DNA of 64,000 nt from Marispirochaeta aestuarii (GTDB lineage: Bacteria > Spirochaetota > Spirochaetia > JC444 > Marispirochaetaceae), in assembly GCF_002087085.1 (NCBI RefSeq), contig NZ_MWQY01000002.1, positions 248,001-312,000 on the forward strand, read 5' to 3'. Positions 51,407 through 60,142 of the stretch are shown piece after piece. Made by a program: the position numbers and the translations under genes. The notes beneath the pieces were generated by a model. The model saw only the letters and a program-made list of their open reading frames with translations. It searched no databases and was not told the DNA's origin. Position 1 is the stretch's first letter. Each line of letters starts with the position of its first letter.

Positions 51407-53029
51407 TTACGGCTTCATTGACTCGTCAATACTCACATTCCAGGGCTCGATAACCTGCCAGTCATCGTTCTTGTCGAAGTTCATAACCCAGGGCATGGCC
51501 CATTTGGACATGACATCATAGTAATAGGGAATGTAGTTCCATTCGTCCCGGAAGATCCGCTGAGCTTCCCGGGCAAGTTCGATTCTTGCGGGATCTTTAA
51601 CTCCCTTTCCGGATGCCTCTTCCAGAAGAGAATCAATTTTGGGATTTTTGTATCCCCCCATCTTGACGGTTGCATTTCCCGAACCGGAATAAATAGAACC
51701 CATCAGATAGGAAACGGCATCGGGAACACGGGTCCCGACATCGTCACGAAAGATCTGTACACTTTTCTGGTCGGGACCGGAGTAGGTCTCGATGGCGGGT
51801 TTCATTTCCACGCCCTGAATACCGAGGATGCTTCTCCACTGTTCGGCTATGTACTGCGCTGCCGCTTCATGAGTGGGAGTACTAATTCCTACAAACATGA
51901 TTTTTGGCAGTTTTGCAGCACTGCCGTATTTGGATGCGGCAAGAGCAGCTTTGGCAGCCTCCGGATCAAAGGGATACTCGGGATAATCAGGATCTACACC
52001 GGGAACCTTGTTCAGGATCTGGGTAGCCGGGGTAAAAGGTCCGTCCGGGAAGGCTGCAAGGGCAAGCTCTTCCTTGTTGACCGACATGATCAGTGCCTTG
52101 CGCACGTTGATGTCGTCCATGGGAGGCTTATGCGCATCCAGCCAGAACTGCTGGCCCTTGGCAAGAGGAGGTCCGCCAAGAAAGCCGGGGCCAAGATCCT
52201 GGATAATCGTGGGAGTAATCAGCTCGGTGTGGGCATCCATTTCTCCGCGTTTCAGCATAAGGGTAGCCGTACTTGCGTCGGAAACGGTTTTAATTACGAT
52301 CTTGTCGAGCTTCGGTGCAGGACCAAAGAAGTTGGGATTCGGAACCATCACAATAATTCCCTGATCAAGATCCATGGATTCCGGCATGAAGGGACCGGAT
52401 ACAACTACTCCGTTGTCCGGATGCCACCATTCAGATTTTTCCCGACCGGAAGCATCCTCAGCCTGGGAAATCTTTACCGGAGGAATCAGGGCTGTCGAGA
52501 TCTTCTGATCGAAAATAGGATCGGGAGAAGACAGTGTAACCACAATGGTCTTGGCATCTTTAACAGCAAGCCCGGTCATGTCGTCAGCTTTGCCAAGCTT
52601 TACGTCGTCAAAGCCCTTGACCCCGCTGAGAAAGAGGTCAATTCGGGCATGCTTGGTATCCGGACGGGCACACAGGTTCCAGGTTCCCACAACATCTTCC
52701 ACGGTTATGGCTGAGCCGTCGGAGAAGACCGCATCGGGATTCATTTTCAGTGTCCAGGTTTTGTACGAGGAATCCGACTCTGCGCTGGAAAGAACATAGG
52801 GGGTGATATTCCCGTCCTTGTCGAAGTACATGGGGGCTGCCCACCAGAGGGACTGCCAGCGGGCGGAGTGTCCTCCTCCCTGCAGGGGCGACCAGTTCTG
52901 CTGCAGCACCGGATGGGCAATATTCAGGACCTGCCCTGCTTCTTCAGCAGCGGCATCTCCCTGTCCGCCTGCAAATACAAGACCCGTCAGTGCGAGTCCG
53001 AACAAAAGGATCAAGATACATCTTTTCAT
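51407..53029 (-). CDS. oppA: Family 5 extracellular solute-binding protein (OppA/DppA type)
   Basis: 540 residues. Signal peptide MKRCILILLFGLALTGLVFAGGQGDA, spirochaete-like, no lipobox cysteine. Family 5 landmarks: YKTWTLKMNPDAVFSDGSAITVEDVVGTW, then VSGPFMPESMDLDQGIIVMVPNPNFFGPAPKLDKIVIK, and PMDDINVRKALIMSVNKEELA. Ligand is not clear: the family binds peptides, nickel, glycans or sialic acid. Downstream of an aldolase and an iron alcohol dehydrogenase, a sugar or organic acid rather than a peptide may be the ligand, by inference. AAGGAG-like site before ATG 53029. Confidence 0.93.
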   Translation of the reverse strand: MKRCILILLFGLALTGLVFAGGQGDAAAEEAGQVLNIAHPVLQQNWSPLQGGGHSARWQSLWWAAPMYFDKDGNITPYVLSSAESDSSYKTWTLKMNPDAVFSDGSAITVEDVVGTWNLCARPDTKHARIDLFLSGVKGFDDVKLGKADDMTGLAVKDAKTIVVTLSSPDPIFDQKISTALIPPVKISQAEDASGREKSEWWHPDNGVVVSGPFMPESMDLDQGIIVMVPNPNFFGPAPKLDKIVIKTVSDASTATLMLKRGEMDAHTELITPTIIQDLGPGFLGGPPLAKGQQFWLDAHKPPMDDINVRKALIMSVNKEELALAAFPDGPFTPATQILNKVPGVDPDYPEYPFDPEAAKAALAASKYGSAAKLPKIMFVGISTPTHEAAAQYIAEQWRSILGIQGVEMKPAIETYSGPDQKSVQIFRDDVGTRVPDAVSYLMGSIYSGSGNATVKMGGYKNPKIDSLLEEASGKGVKDPARIELAREAQRIFRDEWNYIPYYYDVMSKWAMPWVMNFDKNDDWQVIEPWNVSIDESMKP

Positions 53030-53053
53030 CTTTGTTCTCCTTATTGGATATTT

Positions 53054-53950
53054 TTAAGCATGCCAGGCACGCTCAAGACCAAAATTGTCAATAACCTCGT
53101 TCAATGCCGCATCTACTTCAGTCGATGGAACAAGGGATGGCAGCCGGTTGTTTCCAACCTCCCTGTCAAGCAGGTAGAGGATACGCTTGACCATGGCGGG
53201 GGGATATCCCGGAGCATAGAGGGCTTCCCTGAACCGGTTGACCCTTTCCTGGGCGGCATCGGCCGCTTCGGCGTCGCCCGATTCAAAGCTGTCCGCCACA
53301 TTACGGATCCAGGATGGAATCACATTCGCCAGACCGGATACACATCCGGAAGCACCCTTCCGCAGTCCATAGAGGATAAGTGAATCGGTTCCGGCGTAGA
53401 GTTCAAATCCCGGGTTTTCCGCCACTACCTGGGCCAGAGCATCCAGGCGTTCCTTTTTTCCGCTGGAATCCTTGACTCCCTTTACGTTCGGATGTTTTGC
53501 CAGTCGGGCGACGGTGTCCACATCTATCGAGTTTCCCGTCCGCGCAGGGATCTCGTAAATGAACACGGGAACCGGAAGGGAATCAGCTATCCGCGAGTAA
53601 TGACGGTAGAGCCCTTCCTGGGTACAGGAGATGAAATATGGGGTAATGGCGGCGACGGCCTCAACCCCGATCCGGGCAAACTCCCTGGCCAGGAGAATTG
53701 TTTCGTGGGTTGACGGGCAGCCCGCATTCGCAATCAGCCGGTTTTTCCCCTGCGTAACGGCAGCACAGGATTCCACGACTTTTACCTTTTCATCGAAAGT
53801 AAGGCTGGAAAAATCTCCGTTGGTGCCGCAGGCGAATATGTCGTTTCCGGCTGCTATCTGCCGGCGGGCCTCATCCCTGATCTTTTCGAAATTGACGGAT
53901 TCGTCTTCCCGGAAGGCCGTAACCAGGGCTACAAAGGTCGAAATACTCAT
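53054..53950 (-). CDS. DapA/NAL-family aldolase
   Basis: About 298 residues of the dihydrodipicolinate synthase / N-acetylneuraminate lyase TIM-barrel family. Schiff-base lysine K160 in VKGVKDSSG, catalytic tyrosine Y132 in FIYEIPARTGN, and GTNGDFSSLT in the place of the usual GTTGE. The GTNG(E/D) form is more usual in lyases of sugar-acid or hydroxy-acid use than in lysine synthesis, and the neighbours fit catabolism. Start ATG 53950 with AAGGAG. It lies 13 nt after the iron alcohol dehydrogenase and 24 nt before oppA in one operon. Confidence 0.9.
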   Translation of the reverse strand: MSISTFVALVTAFREDESVNFEKIRDEARRQIAAGNDIFACGTNGDFSSLTFDEKVKVVESCAAVTQGKNRLIANAGCPSTHETILLAREFARIGVEAVAAITPYFISCTQEGLYRHYSRIADSLPVPVFIYEIPARTGNSIDVDTVARLAKHPNVKGVKDSSGKKERLDALAQVVAENPGFELYAGTDSLILYGLRKGASGCVSGLANVIPSWIRNVADSFESGDAEAADAAQERVNRFREALYAPGYPPAMVKRILYLLDREVGNNRLPSLVPSTEVDAALNEVIDNFGLERAWHA

Positions 53951-53963
53951 TAACTGTTCTCCT

Positions 53964-55124
53964 TTAACGTATACTCTCATAGAGTGCTTCAATATCTTTA
54001 ATGCTCATCTCTTTCGGATTATTGTTTAAAAGACGTTTGACCTGAAAAGCCGCTTCCGATAGTTCGGGGATTTTATCCGGTTTTATGCCGAACTCGGCCA
54101 TACTGGAGGGGATTTTAATCTCCCGCATCATTTTACGAAGATGCTCGATATATCTGTCCACTGTAGAGGAAGGATCAGCACCTGGTTCAATGCCGACTGT
54201 CCCGGCAACCTTCAGAAGCTTGTCCCGGACCGCGGTCTTGTTGAACTCGATGACCGGTACCAGCAGAATGGCATTGGAAACACCATGGGGAATCCGGTAG
54301 CGGCCGCCCAGGGGGTAGGACAGAGCGTGGACGGCGGTCGTTCCGGAAGAGGCAATGGCCATTCCTCCATAGAAAGATCCCAGCAGCATATCCGCCCGGG
54401 CCTGCATATTATCACCGTTCCTGCAGGCTTCACGGATCGCTCCGTCGATAAGGCGAATCCCCTCCAGCGCGACCATGTCGCTGTGGGGATTGGCTTTGTT
54501 GGAGATATAGCACTCAAGAACATGGCAATAGGCATCAACACCGGTCGATGCAGTAAGTGCAGGAGGAAGGGTTCTGGTCACGGCGGGATCGAGCACCACA
54601 TAATCCGGCATGAAGAAGGGACTGACCACCCCTACCTTGAGCTGTTTTTCCTTTAAAGCGACAATCGCATTGGGTGTCGATTCCGATCCGGTGCCGGCTG
54701 TTGTTGGAACCATAACACAAGGCAGCCCCGCCCCGGGAGCACCGGACTCCATAAGGGTAGCGACGGTACCTCCCCACTTCAGCAGAATCGAAAGAAACTT
54801 GGCGGTATCCAGTACGCTGCCGCCGCCCAGACCGACGATACAGCAGATATTCCTGCTGCCCAGGGATGAGGCCAGGGTCTCGATATCTTCGGAATATGGC
54901 TCCGGAGGAACCGAGTCGGCAAGTTCGGTCCTGAAACCTGCATCTGCAATACTCTTTGCAAGGGATGAGGGAATACCGGTTTTGCCGAAACCGGAATCCG
55001 TCAAGACAAGAACTGTTCCGCTTTTTTCGGGATTCAATATGGAAAGAAGGATTTCCGGAACGCGTTTGAGTTCACCCTCCCCAAAGAATACGTTTTTTGG
55101 AGCTGAAAAAGAAAAGCCTTTCAC
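53964..55124 (-). CDS. Iron-containing alcohol dehydrogenase
   Basis: 386 residues. NAD motif IVGLGGGSVLDTAKFLS, then MVPTTAGTGSESTPNAIVALKEKQLK. Metal ligands are D and H in STGVDAYCHVLECYI, H in TAVHALSYPLGG, and H in RIPHGVSNAILL, as in family III dehydrogenases (butanol, lactaldehyde, maleylacetate, glycerol types). Starts at GTG 55124 with GAGG upstream. First gene of the operon ADH-DapA-oppABCDF. It likely handles an aldehyde released by the neighbouring aldolase; that is inference. Confidence 0.93.
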   Translation of the reverse strand: MKGFSFSAPKNVFFGEGELKRVPEILLSILNPEKSGTVLVLTDSGFGKTGIPSSLAKSIADAGFRTELADSVPPEPYSEDIETLASSLGSRNICCIVGLGGGSVLDTAKFLSILLKWGGTVATLMESGAPGAGLPCVMVPTTAGTGSESTPNAIVALKEKQLKVGVVSPFFMPDYVVLDPAVTRTLPPALTASTGVDAYCHVLECYISNKANPHSDMVALEGIRLIDGAIREACRNGDNMQARADMLLGSFYGGMAIASSGTTAVHALSYPLGGRYRIPHGVSNAILLVPVIEFNKTAVRDKLLKVAGTVGIEPGADPSSTVDRYIEHLRKMMREIKIPSSMAEFGIKPDKIPELSEAAFQVKRLLNNNPKEMSIKDIEALYESIR

Positions 55125-55444
55125 GCTGCTTTACCTCACTCTTAGTTAAACTCTGCACTTTTCAGTCAAAGGGACTATATACACACATAGTGCAGGTTTA
55201 GTGCCAAGTATCCATAATCCCTGAACCCGGATTACCCGATTGATCATATATTTTACATGATGTGCAATGGAGATATATAAAATCTTTCAAGAAAATAAGT
55301 TACGTAGACATACATTCAGCAATGAGGATTGTTGCAGGGGAGGAATTGTAAAGCCGGAAAACGATCTTCAGTGATGAAACATGTAATTGGTGAGGATTTA
55401 TCTATTAGCGGTGATATTCTCTACAGCTTTTACAGCATCATTCT
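55125..55444 (-). other. Promoter region of the ADH-DapA-opp operon, no gene seen
   Basis: About 320 bp of AT-rich sequence without a credible gene. It holds a loose promoter (TTGGCA, 18 nt, TGTATA on the minus strand), an inverted pair CTGCACT (55153-55159) and AGTGCAG (55189-55195) around it that could serve a dimeric repressor, and the motif at 55221-55234. Confidence 0.5.
55221..55234 (-). promoter_or_regulatory. 14-bp motif shared with the acid-sugar operon (copy 1)
   Basis: Plus-strand CTGAACCCGGATTA differs by one base from CTGAACCGGGATTA at 63660-63673. Both are upstream of, and in the same orientation as, a catabolic operon of this block: here about 100 nt before the ADH start codon. 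Confidence 0.4.
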
Positions 55445-55482
55445 AAAAAACCCCTTGAATGAACTGGTATACATTCAAGGGG
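55445..55482 (-). terminator. Terminator of the acid-sugar operon
   Basis: Arms CCCCTTGAATG and CATTCAAGGGG (11 bp, perfect) with a 10-nt loop, followed by TTTTTT on the minus strand, 28 nt after the tctA stop. Confidence 0.93.
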
Positions 55483-55509
55483 CGGCTGTATGCTGATCAG
55501 GTTTGCAGC

Positions 55510-57015
55510 CTACTCGGGCAAAACGGCAATCTCGCGCTTCAGGGTTGCCCGGATGTTAAGGGTAACGGTAACCGCTGTAATGGCAAGAAAAACAAGTGCT
55601 ATTGGCCGTGAGAAGAGAGAAAAAGCATCCATGGCAAACAGCTGAGACGATTTTCTAAGATTCATCTCGAACATGGGCCCGAGTATGAAACCGAGGATCA
55701 TTGGCGTCAACGGAACCCCGGCCTTGATAAGACCGTACCCGACAAGCCCGAACAGGAGGACACCCCAGACGTCGAAAATACTGTTACTGTCGCCGATGGC
55801 ACCGACACAACAAAGAATCACTATCAGAGGAAACAGGTACTGCTTGGGAATTTTCAGGATCCGTATAAATACCCTCATTCCCCCGAACTCGAGAATAAGC
55901 ATGGCTACGGCAGCTATGACCATCGCGACAAAAATGCCATATACCACCGGTCCGTTCCTGTCGAAAATGAGCGGTCCCGGTGCGATATCATGAACCATGA
56001 GACCGCCGAGCAGCATGGCAGTAACTGCATCACCGGGAATTCCCAGGGACAACAGTGGAATCATGGCACCCCCAATACTCGCATTATTCGCCGATTCCGA
56101 TGCCACAACACCATCCATTATACCAGTACCGAACTTGTCCGAATGTTTGGAGCTGTTTTTCGCGACCGTGTACGAAATCATACAGGCCGGACCACCGCCG
56201 ATCCCGGGCAGAATCCCGATACCAACGCCGATCAGGGCTGAACGTATCGTGTTGAACCACTGGGAGAAGAATTCCTTCAAGGAAAAACCGAATCCTCTGA
56301 TTTTGAAATCCTCATTTACTTCCGCTTCGTTATTGTTACGTACCTGTTCTGCATATTTTACCACTTCGGTTATTGCAAAGAGACCGATCAGAAAAACCAG
56401 CAGCTTGAATCCCGCAGTCAGGTTAACAGATCCGAAGGTAAAACGGGCTCTGGAGTCTATCGGCGATAGCCCTATAGTGGCGAACATGCAGCCGAGAATG
56501 GCGCTGATAAGACCTTTTACAATATCATCACCCGTTAATGCTATTACAAGGGAAAGGGAGAAGATTGCCAGCGCACAATATTCATATGCTCCGAATTTCA
56601 GTGCAAAACTCGCAACCTTCGGGGCCATAAACACCAGAATCCCGATTCCGATCAGGGTGCCGAAGAAGGAAAAAACAATTCCTGTACCAAGGGCTTTGCC
56701 GGCCATACCATTCTTCGCCATGGGTGCCCCGTCAAAGCAGGTCGCAACAGACGAAGGTGTACCCGGAATATTGAGCAGAATAGCCGAGATAAGGCCTCCC
56801 GAAATACCGCCTATATACAGGGCCACAAGGGTTGAAATTCCCTGTATGGGGGTCATCGTATAGGTCATGGGAAGAAACATCACTATCGACATCGTGGCAG
56901 TAAGTCCCGGAACAGATCCGAAAACAATACCCACCCCGACTCCGGAAAAAATCAATAACAGGATAAACGGATTGAAGGCGACGTTCGTCAATCCTTCTAT
57001 AAACGCAGAATACAT
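55510..57015 (-). CDS. tctA: Tripartite tricarboxylate transporter large permease (TctA)
   Basis: 501 residues, about 12 membrane segments, with the TctA hallmarks GIVFGSVPGLTATMSIVMFLP, LNIPGTPSSVATCFDGAPMAKNG, and the second-half copy GIGIGILPGIGGGPACMISY with GIPGDAVTAMLLGGL. With TctB and TctC it forms a secondary importer driven by an ion gradient; ligands include citrate, other carboxylates and aromatic acids. Last gene of the acid-sugar operon, 15 nt after tctB. Confidence 0.95.
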   Translation of the reverse strand: MYSAFIEGLTNVAFNPFILLLIFSGVGVGIVFGSVPGLTATMSIVMFLPMTYTMTPIQGISTLVALYIGGISGGLISAILLNIPGTPSSVATCFDGAPMAKNGMAGKALGTGIVFSFFGTLIGIGILVFMAPKVASFALKFGAYEYCALAIFSLSLVIALTGDDIVKGLISAILGCMFATIGLSPIDSRARFTFGSVNLTAGFKLLVFLIGLFAITEVVKYAEQVRNNNEAEVNEDFKIRGFGFSLKEFFSQWFNTIRSALIGVGIGILPGIGGGPACMISYTVAKNSSKHSDKFGTGIMDGVVASESANNASIGGAMIPLLSLGIPGDAVTAMLLGGLMVHDIAPGPLIFDRNGPVVYGIFVAMVIAAVAMLILEFGGMRVFIRILKIPKQYLFPLIVILCCVGAIGDSNSIFDVWGVLLFGLVGYGLIKAGVPLTPMILGFILGPMFEMNLRKSSQLFAMDAFSLFSRPIALVFLAITAVTVTLNIRATLKREIAVLPE

Positions 57016-57030
57016 TTGACGTCTCCTCCT

Positions 57031-57537
57031 TTAGAATCCGAGAATGCCCCTGGGCAGAAGAACAGATAACAATCTTACAAAGAGAAAATCGATCACCACA
57101 GAAGAAACGATCGCAATAATCGCTGCGGTCCTGTAATTCCTCTTACCTGGAGGTGTAAGTAATACTGATAAAAAGAAGATAAAAAGAATCGACATTATCG
57201 TGAAACCGACATATCCCAATAAAGCGGTATATACCCCTAGACCGACAAAGGTCAGAATCACTTCGTAATTTCGGTTATAGAAATCTCTTAAGGTCAGTTT
57301 TTCTGTTGAAATATCCATGCCCTCTTTTATAGCAATCCTCCTGCCCCTGAACCCTCGCAATAAGAGACTGAGGCTCAACGCCAGAAGACAGATACCCCAA
57401 AATCTCGGAATGAATGTGGCATCCAGAGGAGTGGCCCCCAATCCAAGAAAAGGCACGATATCAAAAGAAAAATACAGATAGAGTACAGAAAAAATGGACA
57501 AGGAACTGCCTGCCACAATGTTGGTTCGATAGGTCAA
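57031..57537 (-). CDS. tctB: Tripartite tricarboxylate transporter small permease (TctB)
   Basis: About 168 residues, four membrane helices, with the TctB-type PLDATFIPRFWGICLLALSL and the LRDFYNRNYEVILTFVGLGVYTALLGYVGFTIMSILF region. TTG 57537 is taken as start because AAGGAGG sits 6 nt before it; the longer frame to 57654 has no signal. About 206 bp lie between the LarA-like gene and this start, without a gene; no terminator was found there, so the operon probably continues. Confidence 0.88.
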   Translation of the reverse strand: MTYRTNIVAGSSLSIFSVLYLYFSFDIVPFLGLGATPLDATFIPRFWGICLLALSLSLLLRGFRGRRIAIKEGMDISTEKLTLRDFYNRNYEVILTFVGLGVYTALLGYVGFTIMSILFIFFLSVLLTPPGKRNYRTAAIIAIVSSVVIDFLFVRLLSVLLPRGILGF

Positions 57538-57743
57538 AACCTTCCTCCTTATGGATTTGAACTCACATAAAACCCGTACCGGTTCTCCAGGGCATCTCCA
57601 AAAACTACTCTTTTTCCCATTTTCAGGGTCGTCAAGATTTCCCGCGGTCCTCAACTCATGTTATCACAAGAATTTGCGGTCCTTACAAAATCTTTCTTTC
57701 CTGACTATGAAAAAACTACCACGTTCTTAGAGCTTCCCTCTAT

Positions 57744-59036
57744 TTAAACGAACTCCAGGAGATTCCCTTCGTTATCGAATTTCATTTTCCTGGCATTTTC
57801 CACTATTTCTACCCCTTCAGTCTCCATAGCTTCCTGCTGCATCGCTTCAGATATATAGAGTTCGTCAAGACTCAGGGTATTTTTAATAAGGACGATTCTT
57901 ACCGTCTTCTTTTCAATATTTGTACATGTTTTTATTGCCGCTTTAATAGCCAGTTCATCATCTTCCATTACCATCGCTATTTTTCCCGGCGTAATAACGG
58001 TGGATGTAAGCATATTCGGATAAAGGGCAGTAAAATCGATCTTGTTAAACAGTCGCAGGGTAGTTACATCGGCCATCCCCACTCCCATTGCATTTCCATG
58101 GGATTTATCGGAGACATCGAGAACAACGGTCTTCTGCTTATAAATACCACCCGACCCATAGGGGGTTGCCCAGGTCCCGGTAACATTCGGATCCATACCA
58201 CTCCCGGAAAAATTCTTCCCGATCTGGGTTACAACAAGTACATCCGTTTCGGGAAAAAGGATTCTTGGCATCCGCTTTTTGGCATACTCCAAAAGAGGAG
58301 GTTCCTTTTCCGCGATCTCCTCCCCTTTGATAACTTCAATACGGCAGGTCTGATCATAAGCGTTCTCAATGACACCGACACCGAAAACTACATTATTATT
58401 ATTCATTATGACGCGGGCAAACTCCGGGATTCTTTCCTTGAAGGCGCCGAATCCCGCGGCATGAAGGGAATCCGCTCCCTTCTGTTTGCCAAGTCCGATG
58501 CCGAGCATCTTAAATAGTCCGGACTCATAGGGACCGCGAAATGCCGTGTGGGCTTTTATGCGTCCCACCACAACGATTGAATCAGACTCAGCTGTAAATT
58601 TATCGAAATATACAGGCAAACCATCCGGGGTGTAACCGGTAACGACGGTATCCATTGAGGAGTGAATCGGACAGGCGCAGAATTCTTCTGTAATACCGTA
58701 GTCTTCCAGGATCTCTTTCTGTCCCTCTGCCGAAGAACCTCCATGACTGCCCATGGCAGGAACAATGTACGGATGGGCCCCACAGCTTGTAATAAATGCA
58801 GCCAGCTCCCGGAGAATCACGTTCATGTTCGCAATTTCACGACTGCTCCCGGTCAGGACCACCCTGTCACCCTGTCGTATCCTTGCACTCAGGGACTGTT
58901 CTTTGAGTTGAGTTCTGATTGTTCCAGGAATATCCTCAACTCTGCTTCCGTCGAAGTGCTGCCGAACCTTTATCACTCCCGGTATTGGTACATCTTTGAG
59001 AAGATGTCGTATATTTGTCTGTTTCTTTATCTCCAT
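57744..59036 (-). CDS. LarA-superfamily protein (putative nickel-dependent hydroxy-acid epimerase)
   Basis: 430 residues, a distant LarA homologue. The key positions can be followed: H98 in PAMGSHGGSSAEGQ, H163 in GRIKAHTAFRGPYESGLFK, K176 in GLFKMLGIGLGK and H192 in DSLHAAGF. Spacing K176 to H192 is 16 as in LarA (K184, H200). LarA relatives with other substrates are known (malate, hydroxyglutarate, phenyllactate, D-gluconate 2-epimerase). Inserted between tctC and tctB in an acid-sugar operon, it should act on the compound that the transporter brings in, most likely at C2. Real substrate unknown. Confidence 0.82.
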   Translation of the reverse strand: MEIKKQTNIRHLLKDVPIPGVIKVRQHFDGSRVEDIPGTIRTQLKEQSLSARIRQGDRVVLTGSSREIANMNVILRELAAFITSCGAHPYIVPAMGSHGGSSAEGQKEILEDYGITEEFCACPIHSSMDTVVTGYTPDGLPVYFDKFTAESDSIVVVGRIKAHTAFRGPYESGLFKMLGIGLGKQKGADSLHAAGFGAFKERIPEFARVIMNNNNVVFGVGVIENAYDQTCRIEVIKGEEIAEKEPPLLEYAKKRMPRILFPETDVLVVTQIGKNFSGSGMDPNVTGTWATPYGSGGIYKQKTVVLDVSDKSHGNAMGVGMADVTTLRLFNKIDFTALYPNMLTSTVITPGKIAMVMEDDELAIKAAIKTCTNIEKKTVRIVLIKNTLSLDELYISEAMQQEAMETEGVEIVENARKMKFDNEGNLLEFV

Positions 59037-59065
59037 AATTCCTGCTCAGCTCCGTGCATATAATT

Positions 59066-59095
59066 AACCCGAAAAGCCTTAAGGCTTTTCGGGTT
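59066..59095 (-). other. 30-bp perfect palindrome between tctC and the LarA-like gene
   Basis: Arms AACCCGAAAAGCCTT and AAGGCTTTTCGGGTT are complementary over all 15 positions without a spacer, 17 nt after the tctC stop. On the minus strand the sequence after it is AATTATAT, so it is not a strong terminator there; it is more likely an mRNA stabiliser or partial terminator that sets receptor against downstream gene levels. Confidence 0.75.
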
Positions 59096-59112
59096 TTAAC
59101 CTGTATTTTCAG

Positions 59113-60090
59113 TTATCGCAGGTATTTGGAGAATTTCATGAAATGTTCACGCTGCTTCATCAGCTCCGCAATGGTGTCATCTACACTCAGAGCCCAGGGA
59201 TCCTGCAGGTTGAATTTTCGACACTCTGCAGCGTATTCAGGGTCATTGTTGACAACATCCAGAATCGCTGCGTTCATCTGTTCAACGATCTCCCTGGGAG
59301 TTCCTTTAGGAGCAAGACACACATACATGGTGTCCATAACAAGATCAGGAACACCGGTCTTGCTGGCCGAAGGAACATTCTTGAGCAGTGAGGGAGAATC
59401 GCTCAGCAATGTAGCAAGGGTTCTGATCTGCCCTGATTCTATATACTGTTTCGCCGTCGCATAGGGAACGATAGTCGCATCAACATGTTTTCCCAGAAGA
59501 GCAGTCATCCGGGATGCACCGTCACCCTGATCCATGACCGCAAACTCCGCACCTGACTGAGCCAGTATGACCGAAGCGATATAAACACCACCGCCGGTGG
59601 ATATTCCAAAGCGGATAGTATTCGGATTGGCTTTTGAAGCTTTTACCAGATCGTCAATGGACTGGTAGGGAGAATCGGCGGGAACGATAATGTTTTCGCC
59701 GGACTGCTTGCCGTAAATAGCGACCGGTTCAAAGGCATCCCATCCGAAAGAAGAAAGCCCGGTAGCCTCATTACCCATCACAGCCGTCGTATTGGTCATG
59801 ATAAAGGTATATCCATCGGGTTTGGCATTCCGGTACTGTTCCATGGCGATATTACCGTTGCTTCCGGTAACGTTGGTGGGAACAAGGGAAACCCCAAGTT
59901 TCTTTTCCACAAACCGGCTGATCAGACGACCGTTATAATCCGTATCTCCACCGGCACCATGGGTACCGATAATGGTGATATTCTGCTTTGGCCATTCAGC
60001 GGCCCCACTGCCTGCACTTTCCGATTTCCCTTCGGAAAAAACTGAAACTGTAAACAATAATACAAGCGCAGCTACAAGAAATTTTTTCAT
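59113..60090 (-). CDS. tctC: Tripartite tricarboxylate transporter receptor (TctC)
   Basis: About 325 residues. Signal peptide MKKFLVAALVLLFTVSVFSEGKSES. TctC landmarks: ITIIGTHGAGGDTDYNGRLISRFVEKKLG, VTNVTGSNGNIAMEQYRNAKPDGYTF (P-x-N-x-x-G-x-N/G), and DATIVPYATAKQYIESGQIRTLATL. Start at ATG 60090 with AGGAGG. Binds the substrate in the periplasm and hands it to TctAB. Lies 52 nt after the 2-hydroxyacid dehydrogenase gene. Confidence 0.95.
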   Translation of the reverse strand: MKKFLVAALVLLFTVSVFSEGKSESAGSGAAEWPKQNITIIGTHGAGGDTDYNGRLISRFVEKKLGVSLVPTNVTGSNGNIAMEQYRNAKPDGYTFIMTNTTAVMGNEATGLSSFGWDAFEPVAIYGKQSGENIIVPADSPYQSIDDLVKASKANPNTIRFGISTGGGVYIASVILAQSGAEFAVMDQGDGASRMTALLGKHVDATIVPYATAKQYIESGQIRTLATLLSDSPSLLKNVPSASKTGVPDLVMDTMYVCLAPKGTPREIVEQMNAAILDVVNNDPEYAAECRKFNLQDPWALSVDDTIAELMKQREHFMKFSKYLR

Positions 60091-60142
60091 GTAACCCCTC
60101 CTTAATAAATTATCCGATCCAGGACCGGATTGCGTAACATTG

